From Scolanthus callimorphus (lineage: Eukaryota > Cnidaria > Anthozoa > Actiniaria > Edwardsiidae), in the NCBI GenBank assembly GCA_033964015.1, contig CM066915.1, positions 7,737,575 through 7,801,574 on the forward strand: a stretch of 64,000 bases of DNA. Reading direction: 5' to 3'. The translations under genes and the position numbers were made by a program. Below, one piece after another: positions 44,607-56,167 of this stretch; positions within the stretch are counted from its first letter, which is position 1; each line of letters begins with the position of its first letter. The notes under the pieces were generated by a model, which saw nothing but the letters and a program-made list of their open reading frames with translations, was not told the DNA's origin and ran no database searches.

Positions 44607-45205
44607 GTGAACACAACTCTGATCAAAAGTTACAAGACGAAAGTTACAAGAAGAAAGTTACAAGAAGAAAATGGCAGAAGAAAACAAATCAAGTGGAATT
44701 GCTGTGGGCCCCAAATGGCAATGGAGGAGATCTGCGAAAAATCATATGCATATGACAGAGAAAGTCTATCTCAGAAAAAGAAAGACAATATAAAGCTGGA
44801 AAAAAGGGGGCTGAGGAAATGAGAGCTCAAGTACTGAAAAACGTAGGGGAGACCACAAAAAGGAAACAAGATGATGATTGTGCCACTAGTGACAATAAAA
44901 AAACCAAAAGAGGGCGTCGCACTGGAACAGAAACCATTGATTATCTTCGTGAGAAGTCTGAAGATGAGATGAAATTTAGAAGAGGCGAGTTGGCATTACG
45001 AATGCAAGCCCAAGCATTTGAGGAGAGAAAGCAAGCTGAATGTAGTCAGCAGCTTGTGAAGCAGCAACAGCAACAGGAGACAATGTTTGCTGCATTCTAA
45101 CAACAACAGATGCAGCAGCTGAATCAGATTCAGCTAAGCATGATGCAGTAGCAACAACGTCAGGCCCTGCTGGCAGTTTTCCAAGAGATGGCCAAAAACA
45201 AGTAG
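44607..45205 (+). pseudogene. Myb/SANT-like Harbinger accessory protein, C-terminal part
   Basis: 44819-45100 encodes TIDYLREKSEDEMKFRRGEL followed by Gln-rich coiled coil (LVKQQQQQET). The pattern continues past in-frame stops as QQQMQQLNQIQLSMM and ends AVFQEMAKNK. This is the typical tail of Myb/SANT-like proteins carried by Harbinger elements in cnidarians; they help transposase reach DNA and the nucleus. The DNA-binding N-terminus is not recognisable. Stops and a frame change at 44820 mark decay. Three tandem AAGTTACAAGA(A/C)GAA units precede it (44627-44672). Confidence 0.65.
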
Positions 45206-45317
45206 ACTTTTGAACCCCGGGTTTGAACAATTGACAATTTAGGGGGGGGGGATGTTTTGGTCTGTTAACAATACTGTTCCTTACTCCTTGATCATGCCGT
45301 GACAATTTATTTTTATT

Positions 45318-45760
45318 TTGTTATTTTTGTGTTGATGTGTGCTTGCTTGTATAACCTTGATAGTGCAATGCCTCTTACGAACTTTCTTAATAATAAAGAA
45401 GTGCAATGCTCTAGAGGCTACCATGGCCACAAGTGTTGTTCTGTGGATTGTATGATTTGGGCTGTCCTAATTTGTTATTTTTATGTTGATGTGCGCTTGC
45501 TTGTATAACCTTGGTAGTGCAATGCCTCTTACGAACTTTCTTAATAGTAAAGAAGTGCAATGTTCTAGAGGCTACCATGGCCACAAGCGTTGTTCTGTGA
45601 ATTGTATGATTTGGGCTGTCCTAATTGTTATACTGCTTCCTTGTGTTTTGTGTGACGTTACGGGTTTGAATACCATGTGTTCTGTGTGCTCTTTTTTATA
45701 CTCTTTTGTATATTCTTTTGTATACTCTTTTGTATAACCTTAATAGTGCAATGCCTCTTA
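45318..45760 (+). repeat. Left 443-bp terminal direct repeat
   Basis: Built of internal tandem units of about 154 bp (GCTTGCTTGTATAACCTTG, then AGTGCAATGCCTCTTACGAA, then CATGGCCACAAG) followed by a TATACTCTTTTGTA run. A third, diverged unit continues past 45760 on this side only. The 84-codon frame at 45483 lies wholly inside the repeat. Confidence 0.93.
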
Positions 45761-45769
45761 TAAACTTCC

Positions 45770-48390
45770 TTAGTAATTAAGGAGTGCAATGTTCTATAAG
45801 AAGCTACCAGGCCATACGCGCGAAAGCCCTAACGTGTGTATGTAAGTCTCTTTGGAGTATGTATATGTTGGTATGAGTGCGTGCATTGTGTGTGCGTGTG
45901 TATGTGTGGGTGCTTTCTGCATCTCTTGTAACCCGCAGAGTGATAACACTCAACTGGCTTCAAGATTCTACTGCTAGTTGTTTTCCCTATCATGTGTTTT
46001 TAAGAAAAAATTCACATTTGTTCTTTTCCATATTGTTCACATTATTCTGTTCGTCATTATCTCTGACAATCACGTTATTGAATAATGCGTATTTATCAGT
46101 ACTTAGATAATTCAGTACTCAAATAATTCAAAATTAGGGTTTTAGATGAAGACAAGAGTTTCGGAGAACGGAATTAGGAATCCAGAGAAAATATAATTAG
46201 AAATTGTACTCCGAAGATTATAATTTGAATTTGTCGTTAGAAAGATTAATTAGAAATTGTATTCCGAAGATTATAATTTGAATGAAAAACCGTAAATGAT
46301 AAAAACCTAAGATCGGGAGTGCGGCGACTAAACTAATTATCTCTAAATTCTGGAAAAAATTTAGGTTATGATTATCATCTCTTATATTTGTATTCTTATG
46401 TTTGTGTTTGTTTCCAGAATGTATTCTCATATTATATTTCGATGTTTGTGTTTGTTTCCTTCAGTATTATATTTTGATGTTTGTGTTTGTTTCCTTCAGG
46501 TCCACGAAATTCCTGTATGTGGGCAAAAGGTTCTTCTGTATAACCAAGTTATCATGTGGTTGACTGTCTATTGCACCTGCTTATATCACGTACCATGTTC
46601 TGGACATCCGATTGTGCTGGAAGAGAGTCCTTCATTTCTAAAGAGAATATGCTCCTACTGAAACAACCGTGCTGCAAATACTGCGGACGTGGGACAATTA
46701 TCCTTATCCATCATAACATTGCATTGTCACCACCCTTTGTGTAGCCATTGACGCTTCATCATTGTAATTACCATTGCGGATCTACGTGCCCGTGACAATA
46801 TACGATGGATCTCTGCTGTGTGACAATATACGATGGATCACTGCTGTGTTTATAAGCATATGACTTATTCCTGTACTATGCGATGGGCCTGTAGATAATG
46901 GCTGTGTATTGAGTTTCCATACCTGTACATAAGGGAGCGCAAAATTGAGTATTGATATAAAAATTGAGTATTGATATAAAAATTACTCCACACTGTATAC
47001 TCATACTATATGTACTTATTTACTGTGTATATAAATTGTTACATCCAAAAAGGGGGGTTACTTCATTATTTTTGTTCATAATCTATTATTATCAGTCCAG
47101 CATTATCCGTGGAGCCTTTTGAAAGCCACATGTCATATTAGGTAAGTTTTGTCATTAATTCTCTTAATCGTCGGTTCACCACCTCCCTCTTCTCGTGAAT
47201 TGATATCAATTCATTTCGTGCTCTCTGTTTGATCTCCTCCTCTTCCCTATTTAGACTCTTCCTCCTCAGGATCAGAGCTCTCATGAGGCTCTTCCGTTCT
47301 CTCTCAACCCTCTCTCTCTTCTCTTCATCTGCTTCTTTTATTATTTGCCGTAACACTTCCTCCTAATAGGATAATATCAGTACAGTAATTTTAAGCATGG
47401 TTACTTCTGCTCTCCATAAACATGACTTTTTTACTTATACTACGCCTCAAGATCGCAGGTACAGATTGGATGGATGCTGGCGTCCCTAGCGTTTCAATTT
47501 ATCACTCTTAATTTTATCATTTCACATCTTATCATTTTATATTTGTTTTTACAATTTTTATGTCTCCATGTTTATATTTTTACAAACAGTTTGTCCGTTT
47601 ATGTATTCTTCATCATACAGTTCCAGAGCAATGTTTAAAATTATAATATTTCTCAACTTTATACTGAACTTATACTGAACTAATACTGAACGTATTGTGA
47701 GTCTCAGTATATATATTTTTTGTCCGAATTTTGATTAGTCAGAATTTTGATTTCAATTTGATATAGTTTTAAGTCCGATTCCAAATTCCAAATTCCGGTT
47801 ACATACTTCCAGTTAAAAACTTTAGGTACTAAATAAGGGATTTGCTTGTATTATGGTCTATAACTACAGAACGCTTCACGGTAATTTCACTTCTTCAGGG
47901 GCTAGGGAAAGAACCGTGGACACAACGTCGTTATGTTTCTGTTTTCCAATGGTACCACGGAAAACCTAGCCCTACATAACAAGCATTCTGTGATCTAGGG
48001 ACTCACATTCGTTCTGTTGTAAGGATTGTGTTATGGTGTGTACTATGTGGGGATCTTCGAGTGTGGCAAACTTTGTGTGCAGGTAAGAAGTTAAGCTCAA
48101 GTAACCTTATGTTTTTTGTGTTTGCGATATTAAGATATAATTAAGCCACTTACGTTTTCTCTGTATGCCACTCTCTTCCAAGTCAGCTTCTTGCTCTTAT
48201 GGTTAATTCTGTTCATTATCTGTGTTATAGTTATAGTGAATCAGATAAGGTTATTGACGTTCTTATGATTTAGTAAAAAATCAGCATAATTTGGCTTGGA
48301 ATTAGGTTACCTTATCGTTTAGCGATTCTTCTGACTGTTTCCGAGTCTTGCAACCATAAAAAATCCGTTATTCGTTATTCGTTCAATTAC
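45770..48390. other. 5' untranslated part of the retroelement, rich in short tandem duplications
   Basis: Visible duplications: about 65 bp around 46187-46290 (TTAGAAATTGTA(C/T)TCCGAAG), 33-38 bp at 46410-46500 (GATGTTTGTGTTTGTTTCC), 29 bp at 46793-46850 (CAATATACGATGGATC) and 20 bp at 46941-46985. No plus-strand domain was recognised before the RT gene. Confidence 0.6.
47138..47372 (-). CDS. Coiled-coil exon-like frame, unknown
   Basis: An antisense frame inside the retroelement, starting after a CTATTAG acceptor-like site and ending at TAA 47138. It is almost entirely Glu/Arg/Lys with heptad-like spacing (EEEEIKQRARNELISIHEKR) and would form a long helix. There is no ATG. It may be an exon of an unrelated captured gene or a chance of composition. 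No function can be assigned. Confidence 0.3.
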
Positions 48391-51067
48391 ATGTCGTCTA
48401 CAAATTGTTATTCGTCACATAGTGCACGAGCTTATTTTACCGGTTTATCTTCCGTTAGTTCAGTCTTCTACAATTTTCATTCGTCACGTAGTGCAAGAGC
48501 TTATTTTACCGGTTTATCTTCCGTTAGTTCAGTGCATCCCGTTTATATTATCTCGGTTATGGCTATCGATCGGGCTTTAGAATTGTGGAAGAGTCGCGTA
48601 TCTCATTGGTACAGTGGTGGCACTGTATTGCGAAAAGAACTAAGCAGGGTCGACGTTTTATTGAGCGAGAAGGTTGATATGGAACTGCAAAACTATAAAC
48701 ATTGGAAAATGACTTTAGTCTACAATTCCGTTGCTCCGAGTTCAGATATTGATTGGAGTCATCTGAATGAGAGGCGTACTCTTTTTTCGGAGTCGTTCAC
48801 AGATGCACAGTTCCTTTATAGTGCCAAGGTTATCTCTGGAGCTACCACATTAGTCGAACAAGGAACCACCGATCATACGAGTCGTATTTCTGCCGTAACC
48901 TCTATTATCGACTCTATTGTCACTACGAGGAGACAATCCTTTATACGTGACTTGCGTGACATTGAGGAGAAGGGCTGTCCTACTCGTAAGGGACCTGGTA
49001 TCGGATTGTTGTATATCAAGCAACAAGCTAGTCGATATTTCAAGCTCATTGTTGAGCGGTTGGCTCTGTATGATGACCAACTGTCTCACGGGTTAAAGGT
49101 TCTACATGAAGAGCATCAGAAAGTAGAACTGAAGAGTGAGGAGGGACGTACTTCTGGCAATTACCACAATTTTACTTGTACTGTTCTAACAGATGATGAG
49201 AAAAATTTATTGTCTCTAAATCCTGGGCATGTACCAGATTTAAGAGATGAGAACAAATTGCTGGCTTCTAAAATATCTCTATATTCTTCTTTAAAACAAT
49301 ATTTAACAGGTGCCAAATTTAGAAGTGGTAACAAGAAAACATTTGCCAAAAACATCAACTACTTCCGTAAACGTCGTAAGCGTGGGAAACTTAGGCCTCT
49401 CTTAGGTGTGAGTAATGCAGAACAAGAACTACTCTACTACCGCAAGGAAGTGCACATGTTATTGCATCACCCTGATATATCAACACAGAGTAAGAGTTAT
49501 GTTATGCATGTGTTGGATGGTATCGATTCTCTTGAAGATATTGTAGAGAGTTATAATTCAGACTGTGATGAACATAACGTAGCTCAAAAACTCAGGAATA
49601 GGCCTGGAGTTATAATACGTCCTGCCGACAAGGGTTTGGGGTGGACAATTAATTCCGTCACTTGGTATCATCAGGAGTATTCTCGTCAATTGGGGAAATC
49701 TAATTTCTATGAGTTTGTTGGCTCCATAAACGATCAGAATGTTATAGTTAATAGGTCTAAGGTTCTATTAAGACATTTGTTATTGCAGTATTCTGACTGT
49801 GTAGATAGGACTATCATTGGTATATTATTGTCTTCTCTTAATTGCAACCACATTCTGCCAAGTATGAACCTCTGGCCCAAGGTCCATAAATTGAAGGTTA
49901 AACCATCTGTAGAAACGGAGCATAATCTGACAGGGAGGCCTATTATCACTGGTTATGCTTGGGTTACGGTAGAGTTGTCTAAATTCCTGAATTTGGAGTT
50001 TCTCAGTGTGCTTACTCAATTTAAGGATTACATTTCTTCTCTTGGTGTTGAGGTCAATATTCTTAACAGTACTGCTGAGTGTCTACAATTGTTGGATCAG
50101 TATTGCATTAATGTAGATACACAGTATACTCTTGTCACTTTCGACTTTAAGGAGCTTTTTACCAATATCTTGGATCATGACGTATTTCTTACTCTAGATG
50201 CTGTTTCCGAGGTTTTAAATTTATCTCCTCGTTATTTGTCTTTTTTAAAAGAGTGTTATTCTTTGTGCAATAGTTACAACTATTTTCATGTGGGCAAGGA
50301 TATGTAGCATCAACGTAATGGTGTGCCTATGGGTAGCTATTATTCAAAAACAATAGCTGATTTTGTTTTGCTTTTCTCTGAATATAGTTTTTTGTTGGCT
50401 CATTCTGATGCATTTTCATCTGCAGTTCTTATGTGTCGCTACGCAGACTTATATTGCCTACGCGTAGTATGGTTCGCATTCGTTCCTTGCTGGACACCTT
50501 CATCTCATATTATCCTCGTAACTTAATAATTACTTTTTCATTAAGTTTTTTCACTTGTTTTTATTTAGATATCCGTCTATACTTGGATGATGTTGCTTAT
50601 CGTACAGGTCGCATAACGCGTTCTGTATATTTCAAGGAACATCACCCTTTCAATTATCTGACATCTCGCTCTTGTCATTTGCCTGCAGTGGTAAAAGGTA
50701 TTGTAAGGAACGAGTCTATACGTTATTCACGTATATCTAGTTCAAATAATGGTTATAGACATGCTATTCGTTTGTTTACCTCGCGGCTTAAACGGTTAGG
50801 TTTCACTTCTACATATATTCGACGCAACATAGTGCGATATCCATATGTAAACTTTAAATCGGTAAGGTCTCTTAGAGATGATTCCTCTTTTTAAGTGTGC
50901 CTTATATCCCGTCTGCAATTATGAACCGTTATGTCAGGGTAATGTCTAGTGTAGCAGCTAAGTACAGATCTGCTGTAGGTCGTATACTTATTGCACGTTA
51001 CTGTCTTCCAAAGCTACGGGAGATTATTAGTACTAAGGCCATCTTGCATCAGAAGATATGTATTTAG
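48391..51067 (+). pseudogene. Penelope-like reverse transcriptase, no endonuclease seen
   Basis: ATG 48391 opens 638 codons to a TAG at 50305-50307; the same frame continues beyond it. Motifs: IRPADKGLGW (about residue 409), LWPKVHK, GRPIITGYAW, TFDFKELFTNI (RT motif A, about residue 584), and after the TAG NGVPMGSYYS (motif B). The catalytic box at about 50437 reads CRYADLYCL, so the second Asp of the expected YxDD is missing. A frameshift between about 50450 and 50560 leads to the RT C-terminal segment (FKEHHPFNYLTSRSCHLP, GIVRNESIRYSRISS, RRNIVRYPYVNF), and another near 50895 leads to the tail ending at 51067. No GIY-YIG nuclease follows. The first 45 codons are a tandem duplication of about 70 bp (SARAYFTGLSSVSSV twice). 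It is damaged despite nearly identical terminal repeats. Confidence 0.78.
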
Positions 51068-51069
51068 GA

Positions 51070-51717
51070 AGGTTGCATGTTTATTGCAAGAGATAGTGTG
51101 TAATATTAATGATTGGCTGTATTGTAATTCATTCTGATTCATGATTGTTATGTATATTTTCGAGGTTGGAACCTTATCATTCAATTAAAATTAAACTCTT
51201 TGTGGGCTTGCATTTTATATTCTTGATGGTTTTCATGATCCTGCATGTGGGATCTTCACTATTACCATATGGTGGAGATTATACTTCGTTAATGCATCCT
51301 GCCCATATATCAAATTAAATTGTGTTAAGACGTGGTATATACACGTAGACAATTTCTAAAATCTTCAAATTTACCACAAAAAATTCTTACATGGACAAAT
51401 TTCAGACCCTTCCAAATTCTCAACATTTATCACAAAAATTCTTACATGGTCTGCTATTAGTGATGAATTTAAAATTTAGTGAAATTCAGAAATTTTGATT
51501 TTTCATACAATAATGGAATATATCTTTCACTTCTAAGTGTGTACATTTGCATTGTCAAGTTGCTTCAATTATACACACTAGACAGTTTTATTTATTTATT
51601 AAGGGATGCCTGGTTCCTTTTTTGTTGGGTTTCAGTTGGGGCTGTGCAATGTTCACCTCGCAAGTGAACCGCCATCCATCTGTCATCAACAACCTAGGTG
51701 CATGCCTTGCCATTAAC
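51070..51717. other. 3' untranslated part of the retroelement
   Basis: No coding sequence. A duplication ACCACAAAAAATTCTTACATGG / ATCACAAAAATTCTTACATGG lies at about 51372-51450. Confidence 0.5.
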
Positions 51718-52160
51718 TTGTTATTTTTGTGTTGATGTGTGCTTGCTTGTATAACCTTGATAGTGCAATGCCTCTTACGAACTTTCTTAATAATAAAGAA
51801 GTGCAATGCTCTAGAGGCTACAATGGCCACAAGTGTTGTTCTGTGGATTGTATGATTTGGGCTGTCCTAATTTGTTATTTTTATGTTGATGTGCGCTTGC
51901 TTGTATAACCTTGGTAGTGCAATGCCTCTTACGAACTTTCTTAATAATAAAGAAGTGCAATGTTCTAGAGGCTACCGTGGCCACAAGTGTTGTTCTGTGA
52001 ATTGTATGATTTGGGCTGTCCTAATTGTTATACTGCTTCCTTGTGTTTTGTGTGACGTTACGGGTTTGAATACCATGTGTTCTGTGTGCTCTTTTTTATA
52101 CTCTTTTGTATATTCTTTTGTATACTCTTTTGTATAACCTTAATAGTGCAATGCCTCTTA
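51718..52160 (+). repeat. Right 443-bp terminal direct repeat
   Basis: Same length as the left copy, with differences at for example 51822 (A for C), 51946 and 51977. It ends in GCAATGCCTCTTA and leads directly into a perfect hairpin TCTTAATAGT-TGATATG-ACTATTAAGA (52157-52183). Confidence 0.93.
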
Positions 52161-52183
52161 ATAGTTGATATGACTATTAAGAA

Positions 52184-54291
52184 AGTTGTAAGAACTGGCC
52201 AAACGAGTAGAATGAACTGAAGAATTGGTCGAAGGTCAAGAACGTTGTCAGCAATAGTGATGATCTTTTTTCTAGCAGAGGCCTCTTTCCTCGAGGAGGA
52301 GGTTGATCCCCATTAAGAATGGACGGGGATGCTCGTCCTATCCCATTTAAAATTGACCCAACCCAAGTGATATCTCTTAGGGGTGTCCAAAGAGTCTGCT
52401 AATCCTTAGGGTAAAGCTGCTCAAATCTCTTGGGTTAAAATGTACTTTTCCCATATCAAAATTGCTATCCCTTAGGGTTAAAATCAATTTTTCCGACAAG
52501 CAACCCTGTCTATTTTTATTGGAGTCCTCCCCCCCCCCAAAGGCCTTTCTGGTGGATACCACCTTATATGAAACAGCAAAACACTTTTAATTTGCACAAA
52601 TATCATAAAAAACTTTTTCTGCTTTACAGGATAATTCCATGCAAATATTTAAAAAAGTCTATTTCATTTTATTTTCACGATAATTTTTAAAACGTTTACT
52701 AGAATGCAGTTATTCAGTATACATTTGTTGTCCCACCATTTGAGGTGTAAAGAAGTACAAAAACTTGTCAGCACCTTGCTTATTTACATTTGCCAGTAAC
52801 AAAAATTCTGCACATCTCTGGTGAGAATCCCAGTTCCAGCCATCCTGAAAAATCACATTTTAGAAACCCACACAGAATGATTTTATTCTTGTAAGGTACT
52901 ATCCTGAAATTATACGCAGTTCTAGGACCATTACCCTGGAATTGCAGGGATCCTCAACAGGCGGTGTTGATTTTGTTTTTGTTTTGCCCATTCTAGTTCT
53001 GCAAAACGACCATCCCCTTTTTAAGGGAAGGTTAAGGTTAACAGTTATTAAAAAATTGAAAAATTTCCGAAAATCAAACATTTAAATTAAAGTGTATGAA
53101 GTTGATTTTTCCTAACTTCAGACAAGACTGTTTAGAGCGTTTCGTAATTATTTGATCAAGAGACAAGTTTTTTTTCATGATTGCCCTTCGCACCTACATT
53201 ACCATCTGACTATATAGACTACACAGATTTGACCGCCGAAAGTCACCGGTCGCCTGACACTTTAACAAAATGAAATGGCTTGAAAAATAAATAGATACGG
53301 CCAAATTGTGGAGGCTTTGCGAATTGGAGATGCTTTTCTACCTTATCCAATGCCTACAGTGAAATGATTGCTTAGATCTTCCAAACCTCTGAATAAGACA
53401 ACATTTCTTGCTGAACAAAACCACGGAGAAAGCCTTCCCGACAGAGAGAAATTTGCGCTTCTTTGAATTCCTTCTTGAACAGTTATTAAAAAATTGAAAA
53501 ATCACCGAAAATCAAACATTTAAATTACAATTACAATAAATAGAGGATATTACATGGCCGCGCGGAAATACGAATTTTAGCTTCGAGTGTTGAAAAATTT
53601 GATAATTTTTTAACACGAGAAGATAAAATTCGTATCTCCAAGCGGTCATGTAATGTTCTGTTTCTTATGTAAGCATCAATGAAATACCAAATTCAAATGT
53701 TATTTGAGTTAAGCTTAAAAATCGAGCATTCAGCAAAGGCAAGTGTGATATTTTCATATGTGAAAATAACATGATATTTTCAAGTGTGAAGATATCAAGT
53801 TTTCGCGCGGGAGATCACCTGGTATTTCATTGGTGTTTATATAATAAAATACAATATTTGACAAAAGAGCTAGCGCTCGTTCGCCGGTCATTTCAGCCAA
53901 TCAGCGTACAGCACTGTTTACAATTTCGATCCTTCAAGAACTGTTGTGTCATTTCTGAAGAAAAGAAAATGCTTTGAAAAATGCAAAAATACGGCAAAAT
54001 TGTGAAATGTTTTGCAAATTTGAGACATTTTCCCTCCTTACGCAATGCCTAAACAAAATGTTATTCTTAGTCTTCTAGCGTCACGAAGTGACTGGTTGTT
54101 TTCTTGTTAATAAAAAATTGGGATAAAAAATGGAATATTCCAATGTTTGCAACATATAGCTTTGTACCATAAGCCTTGCCCAAACGTTTTCATAACTTCA
54201 TGCTTCATGTTTGGTTGGCTGAACAGCGCGGACCCCTAGCAATATTCATTATCACCCTAAGGATCGTTTTGGGTGTCACCTTTTCTTGCAG
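52184..54291. other. Gene-free stretch, probable intron or upstream region of the WSC gene
   Basis: Contains a TATC(C/T)CTTAGGG minisatellite (52370-52485), a direct repeat of about 48 bp (53041 and 53480: GTTATTAAAAAATTGAAAAA, then CCGAAAATCAAACATTTAAA), a fold-back (53541-53662) and a Helitron-like end (54067-54105). No exon recognised. Confidence 0.5.
53541..53662. repeat. Fold-back MITE-like palindrome
   Basis: The left arm TATTACATGGCCGCGCGG ... TACGAATTTTA ... TCGAGTGTTGAAAA pairs with the right arm TTTTAACACGAGA ... TAAAATTCGTA ... AGCGGTCATGTAATGTTC around a short AT loop. Imperfect, about 55 bp per arm. Confidence 0.8.
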
Positions 54292-54400
54292 TTTACACGC
54301 CTAAGTACTACGGATGCTTTAACGATAGTACTGATCGGGATTTGCAGTACCTCCAGGGGGCAAACAATGCAGACAATTCACCCATCACATGCACCTCAAG
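54292..54400 (+). CDS. WSC-domain gene, first half-domain exon
   Basis: The exon lies between a TTTTCTTGCAG acceptor and a GTAAG donor. It translates to YYGCFNDSTDRDLQYLQG and SPITCTSR, the N-terminal half of a WSC domain (two of its conserved cysteines, YxGCF start). 109 bp plus the 173 bp of the next exon make 282 bp, a whole number of codons, so the exon pair is a complete domain module. WSC domains bind carbohydrate and occur in secreted or membrane-anchored proteins such as Kremen and xylosyltransferase. The rest of the gene is not visible, so the protein cannot be named. Confidence 0.75.
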
Positions 54401-55289
54401 GTAAGATCAAATTCTCTATCTGTTAAGTCGCTATTAACTGCAGTAAATAGAAGTAAATGGACGAAAATTGCAAATCATTCTTATACTTAGTTTTGATTAG
54501 CATTGTATAAAAACAGATTATTTTGAAGGCATGCCTTGAGCTATACAGCGTCAAAACTAAAATGGCTCTCTGAATGCAAACACAGTATTTAATGCGAATT
54601 ACGGTTAACTGAACTCGACTAAAAGCAGAATGTCTTGATAGTACCTAGCGCTAAGATACTGAGGCTGCACTGTCATACGCTTTTAGTTTGTACTCCAAAT
54701 TGTCACGAGCATATGGTTTGTATGATTTATAGAATGAAAGATGGTATCAAAACGTATTAAAACAATAGTTTTAATGATACTTATTTAGTACTTATAATTT
54801 TGTTATCTGATTTTTTTTTTCTGTTTCTAATGCGCACACTTGTCAAACATCAACAACAAATCATTGGAGGAATCCTGAAGTGGACGAAATTCCCCCATTC
54901 AGTCGCTTCTGCAAACTTTTTATTTGACTTTAAGCATGCCTATTGATATCTGGTATTACTAATATAGGTTTTCAATCAATTTCTGTGACAATAGCCACAG
55001 AATTCACATTAAACGGTCACTTATACGACGGCGATACAATATGTCTTCGACCTTGCTCAGTCACTCTTGTTAAGCTGTTACTTTCGCTTTATCTTTCTCC
55101 AAATTAGGTCCACTTCACGATGTCGCTTGTCGAAATTTCGATACGCGCTCGTAGCTCGTAGTAGTTTTACGGAATTGATGATTACATCACGTCATGTCAG
55201 CAACGGATTGTGTGCCTCCGCTCGTTTCTTAATTCTCCCGAAGAATGATTTTCTCATGTTTTAACCCTTTAAAAATAGCACATGGCTCC
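54401..55289. other. Intron of the WSC gene
   Basis: No coding sequence or ordered repeat seen. Confidence 0.5.
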
Positions 55290-55408
55290 CACTTGTACGA
55301 GGACGACGGACGGACAACGGCGACGTTTCAAAACCATCTCGACTGGTATACGTTTTTTTCCATATGTATGGTGCACCGCTCGCACGGCACATCGCCGGAG
55401 CTCCGCTA
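55290..55408 (+). repeat. Truncated R-end of the hairpin element family
   Basis: A GGACGACGGACGGAC simple repeat, GTTTCAAAACCATCTCGACTG, TATGGTGCACCGCT, a degraded hairpin and GGAGCTCCGC follow the same order as the right side of the element at 5385-7211. The body is deleted. It lies in an intron of the WSC gene. Confidence 0.65.
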
Positions 55409-55468
55409 CTAAGAATCATGACCATATCATTTGATGTTATCAAACAGTTATTGCTTTGTTTTCTTCAG

Positions 55469-55641
55469 ATGCACAGAACTGGGATATAAGTTTGCGGGGG
55501 CACAATATGGAAGGCAGTGTTTCTGTGGTAACTCATATGGTCGTCATGGGAAGGCTCCGGAATCTGAGTGTAACATGGCTTGTACAGGCGACTCGGGTGT
55601 AAAGTGCGGAGGAGGTTTAAGGAATTCCATTTATGGTTTCG
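55469..55641 (+). CDS. WSC-domain gene, second half-domain exon
   Basis: Acceptor TTTTCTTCAG, donor GTATGT. It encodes GYKFAGAQYGRQCFCGNSYG, then CNMACTGDSGVKCGGGLRNS, matching the second half of a WSC domain (QCFCG, C-x3-C-xGD, CGG). It splices in phase to the exon at 54292. A dispersed repeat fragment (55290-55408) sits in the intron between them. This is the only clear host coding sequence in the window. Confidence 0.8.
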
Positions 55642-55649
55642 GTATGTTT

Positions 55650-56165
55650 CTCAGGCGACTTTATCAACTCATAGATGGGGTTTAATTCTGCGTCGGGAAT
55701 GTTTACTTCATAAAAAGTATTCAAATATATAATCTTATATACTAGTTGTAGCTCTCGCTAAAAGTGCCAACGAGCAATTTATGTGAATCATGTTTTGCCC
55801 TTTTGAAAATATGAGTTCCTCTGCCTCACTGCTGCCCTAATTTCATTTGGCCAACTATTTTTTTATTCATTGATCCGCAAAGCGTTAGCATCACGCGGAC
55901 CATAAAGTGCATATACGTCACTTTAGGGACAAATATCTACCTCTAAATTTCATACTTGTAAAGGCTGCATTTGCATGAGCATATGAACAAGCTAAATCAC
56001 TGTGATAGCAATGATTGTGTAACAATAACAGCGCGAGAAATATATACAAACACAGCATCGCGGCGTTGGCTACACGGGCGCACTTCACAAGTGGACCATG
56101 GGTCAAATGGTATATTTCTCTTCTGATACTGAAAGTGCTCAAGTATTTGGTTACCCGCTTGAATA
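55650..56165. other. Intron or gene-free stretch
   Basis: Nothing supported beyond the splice donor at 55642. Confidence 0.4.
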
Positions 56166-56167
56166 AT

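Larger units (their letters stand above)
45318..52160 (+). mobile_element. 6.8-kb Penelope-like retroelement with 443-bp direct terminal repeats
   Basis: 443-bp repeats at 45318-45760 and 51718-52160, exactly 6,400 bp apart and differing at only a handful of positions, enclose one RT gene on the plus strand. No integrase, RNase H, aspartic protease, tyrosine recombinase or GIY-YIG domain was seen, so this is not an ordinary LTR or DIRS element. Direct repeats of this kind in Penelope-like elements are called pLTRs. No convincing target duplication was found outside the repeats. Confidence 0.72.

Noticed and set aside
48391..51067. Host telomerase or group II-type RT
   Set aside because: Motif pattern (PADKG, KVHK, FDFKELFTNI, PMGSYYS) is Penelope-like, the gene is enclosed by direct repeats, and it lacks telomerase-specific N-terminal domains.
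45483..52137. 84-codon cysteine-rich, hydrophobic frame present twice (45483-45737 and 51883-52137)
   Set aside because: It is inside the 443-bp terminal repeats and is itself a by-product of 154-bp tandem units and a TATACTCTTTTGTA run. Conservation reflects recent repeat identity, not selection.
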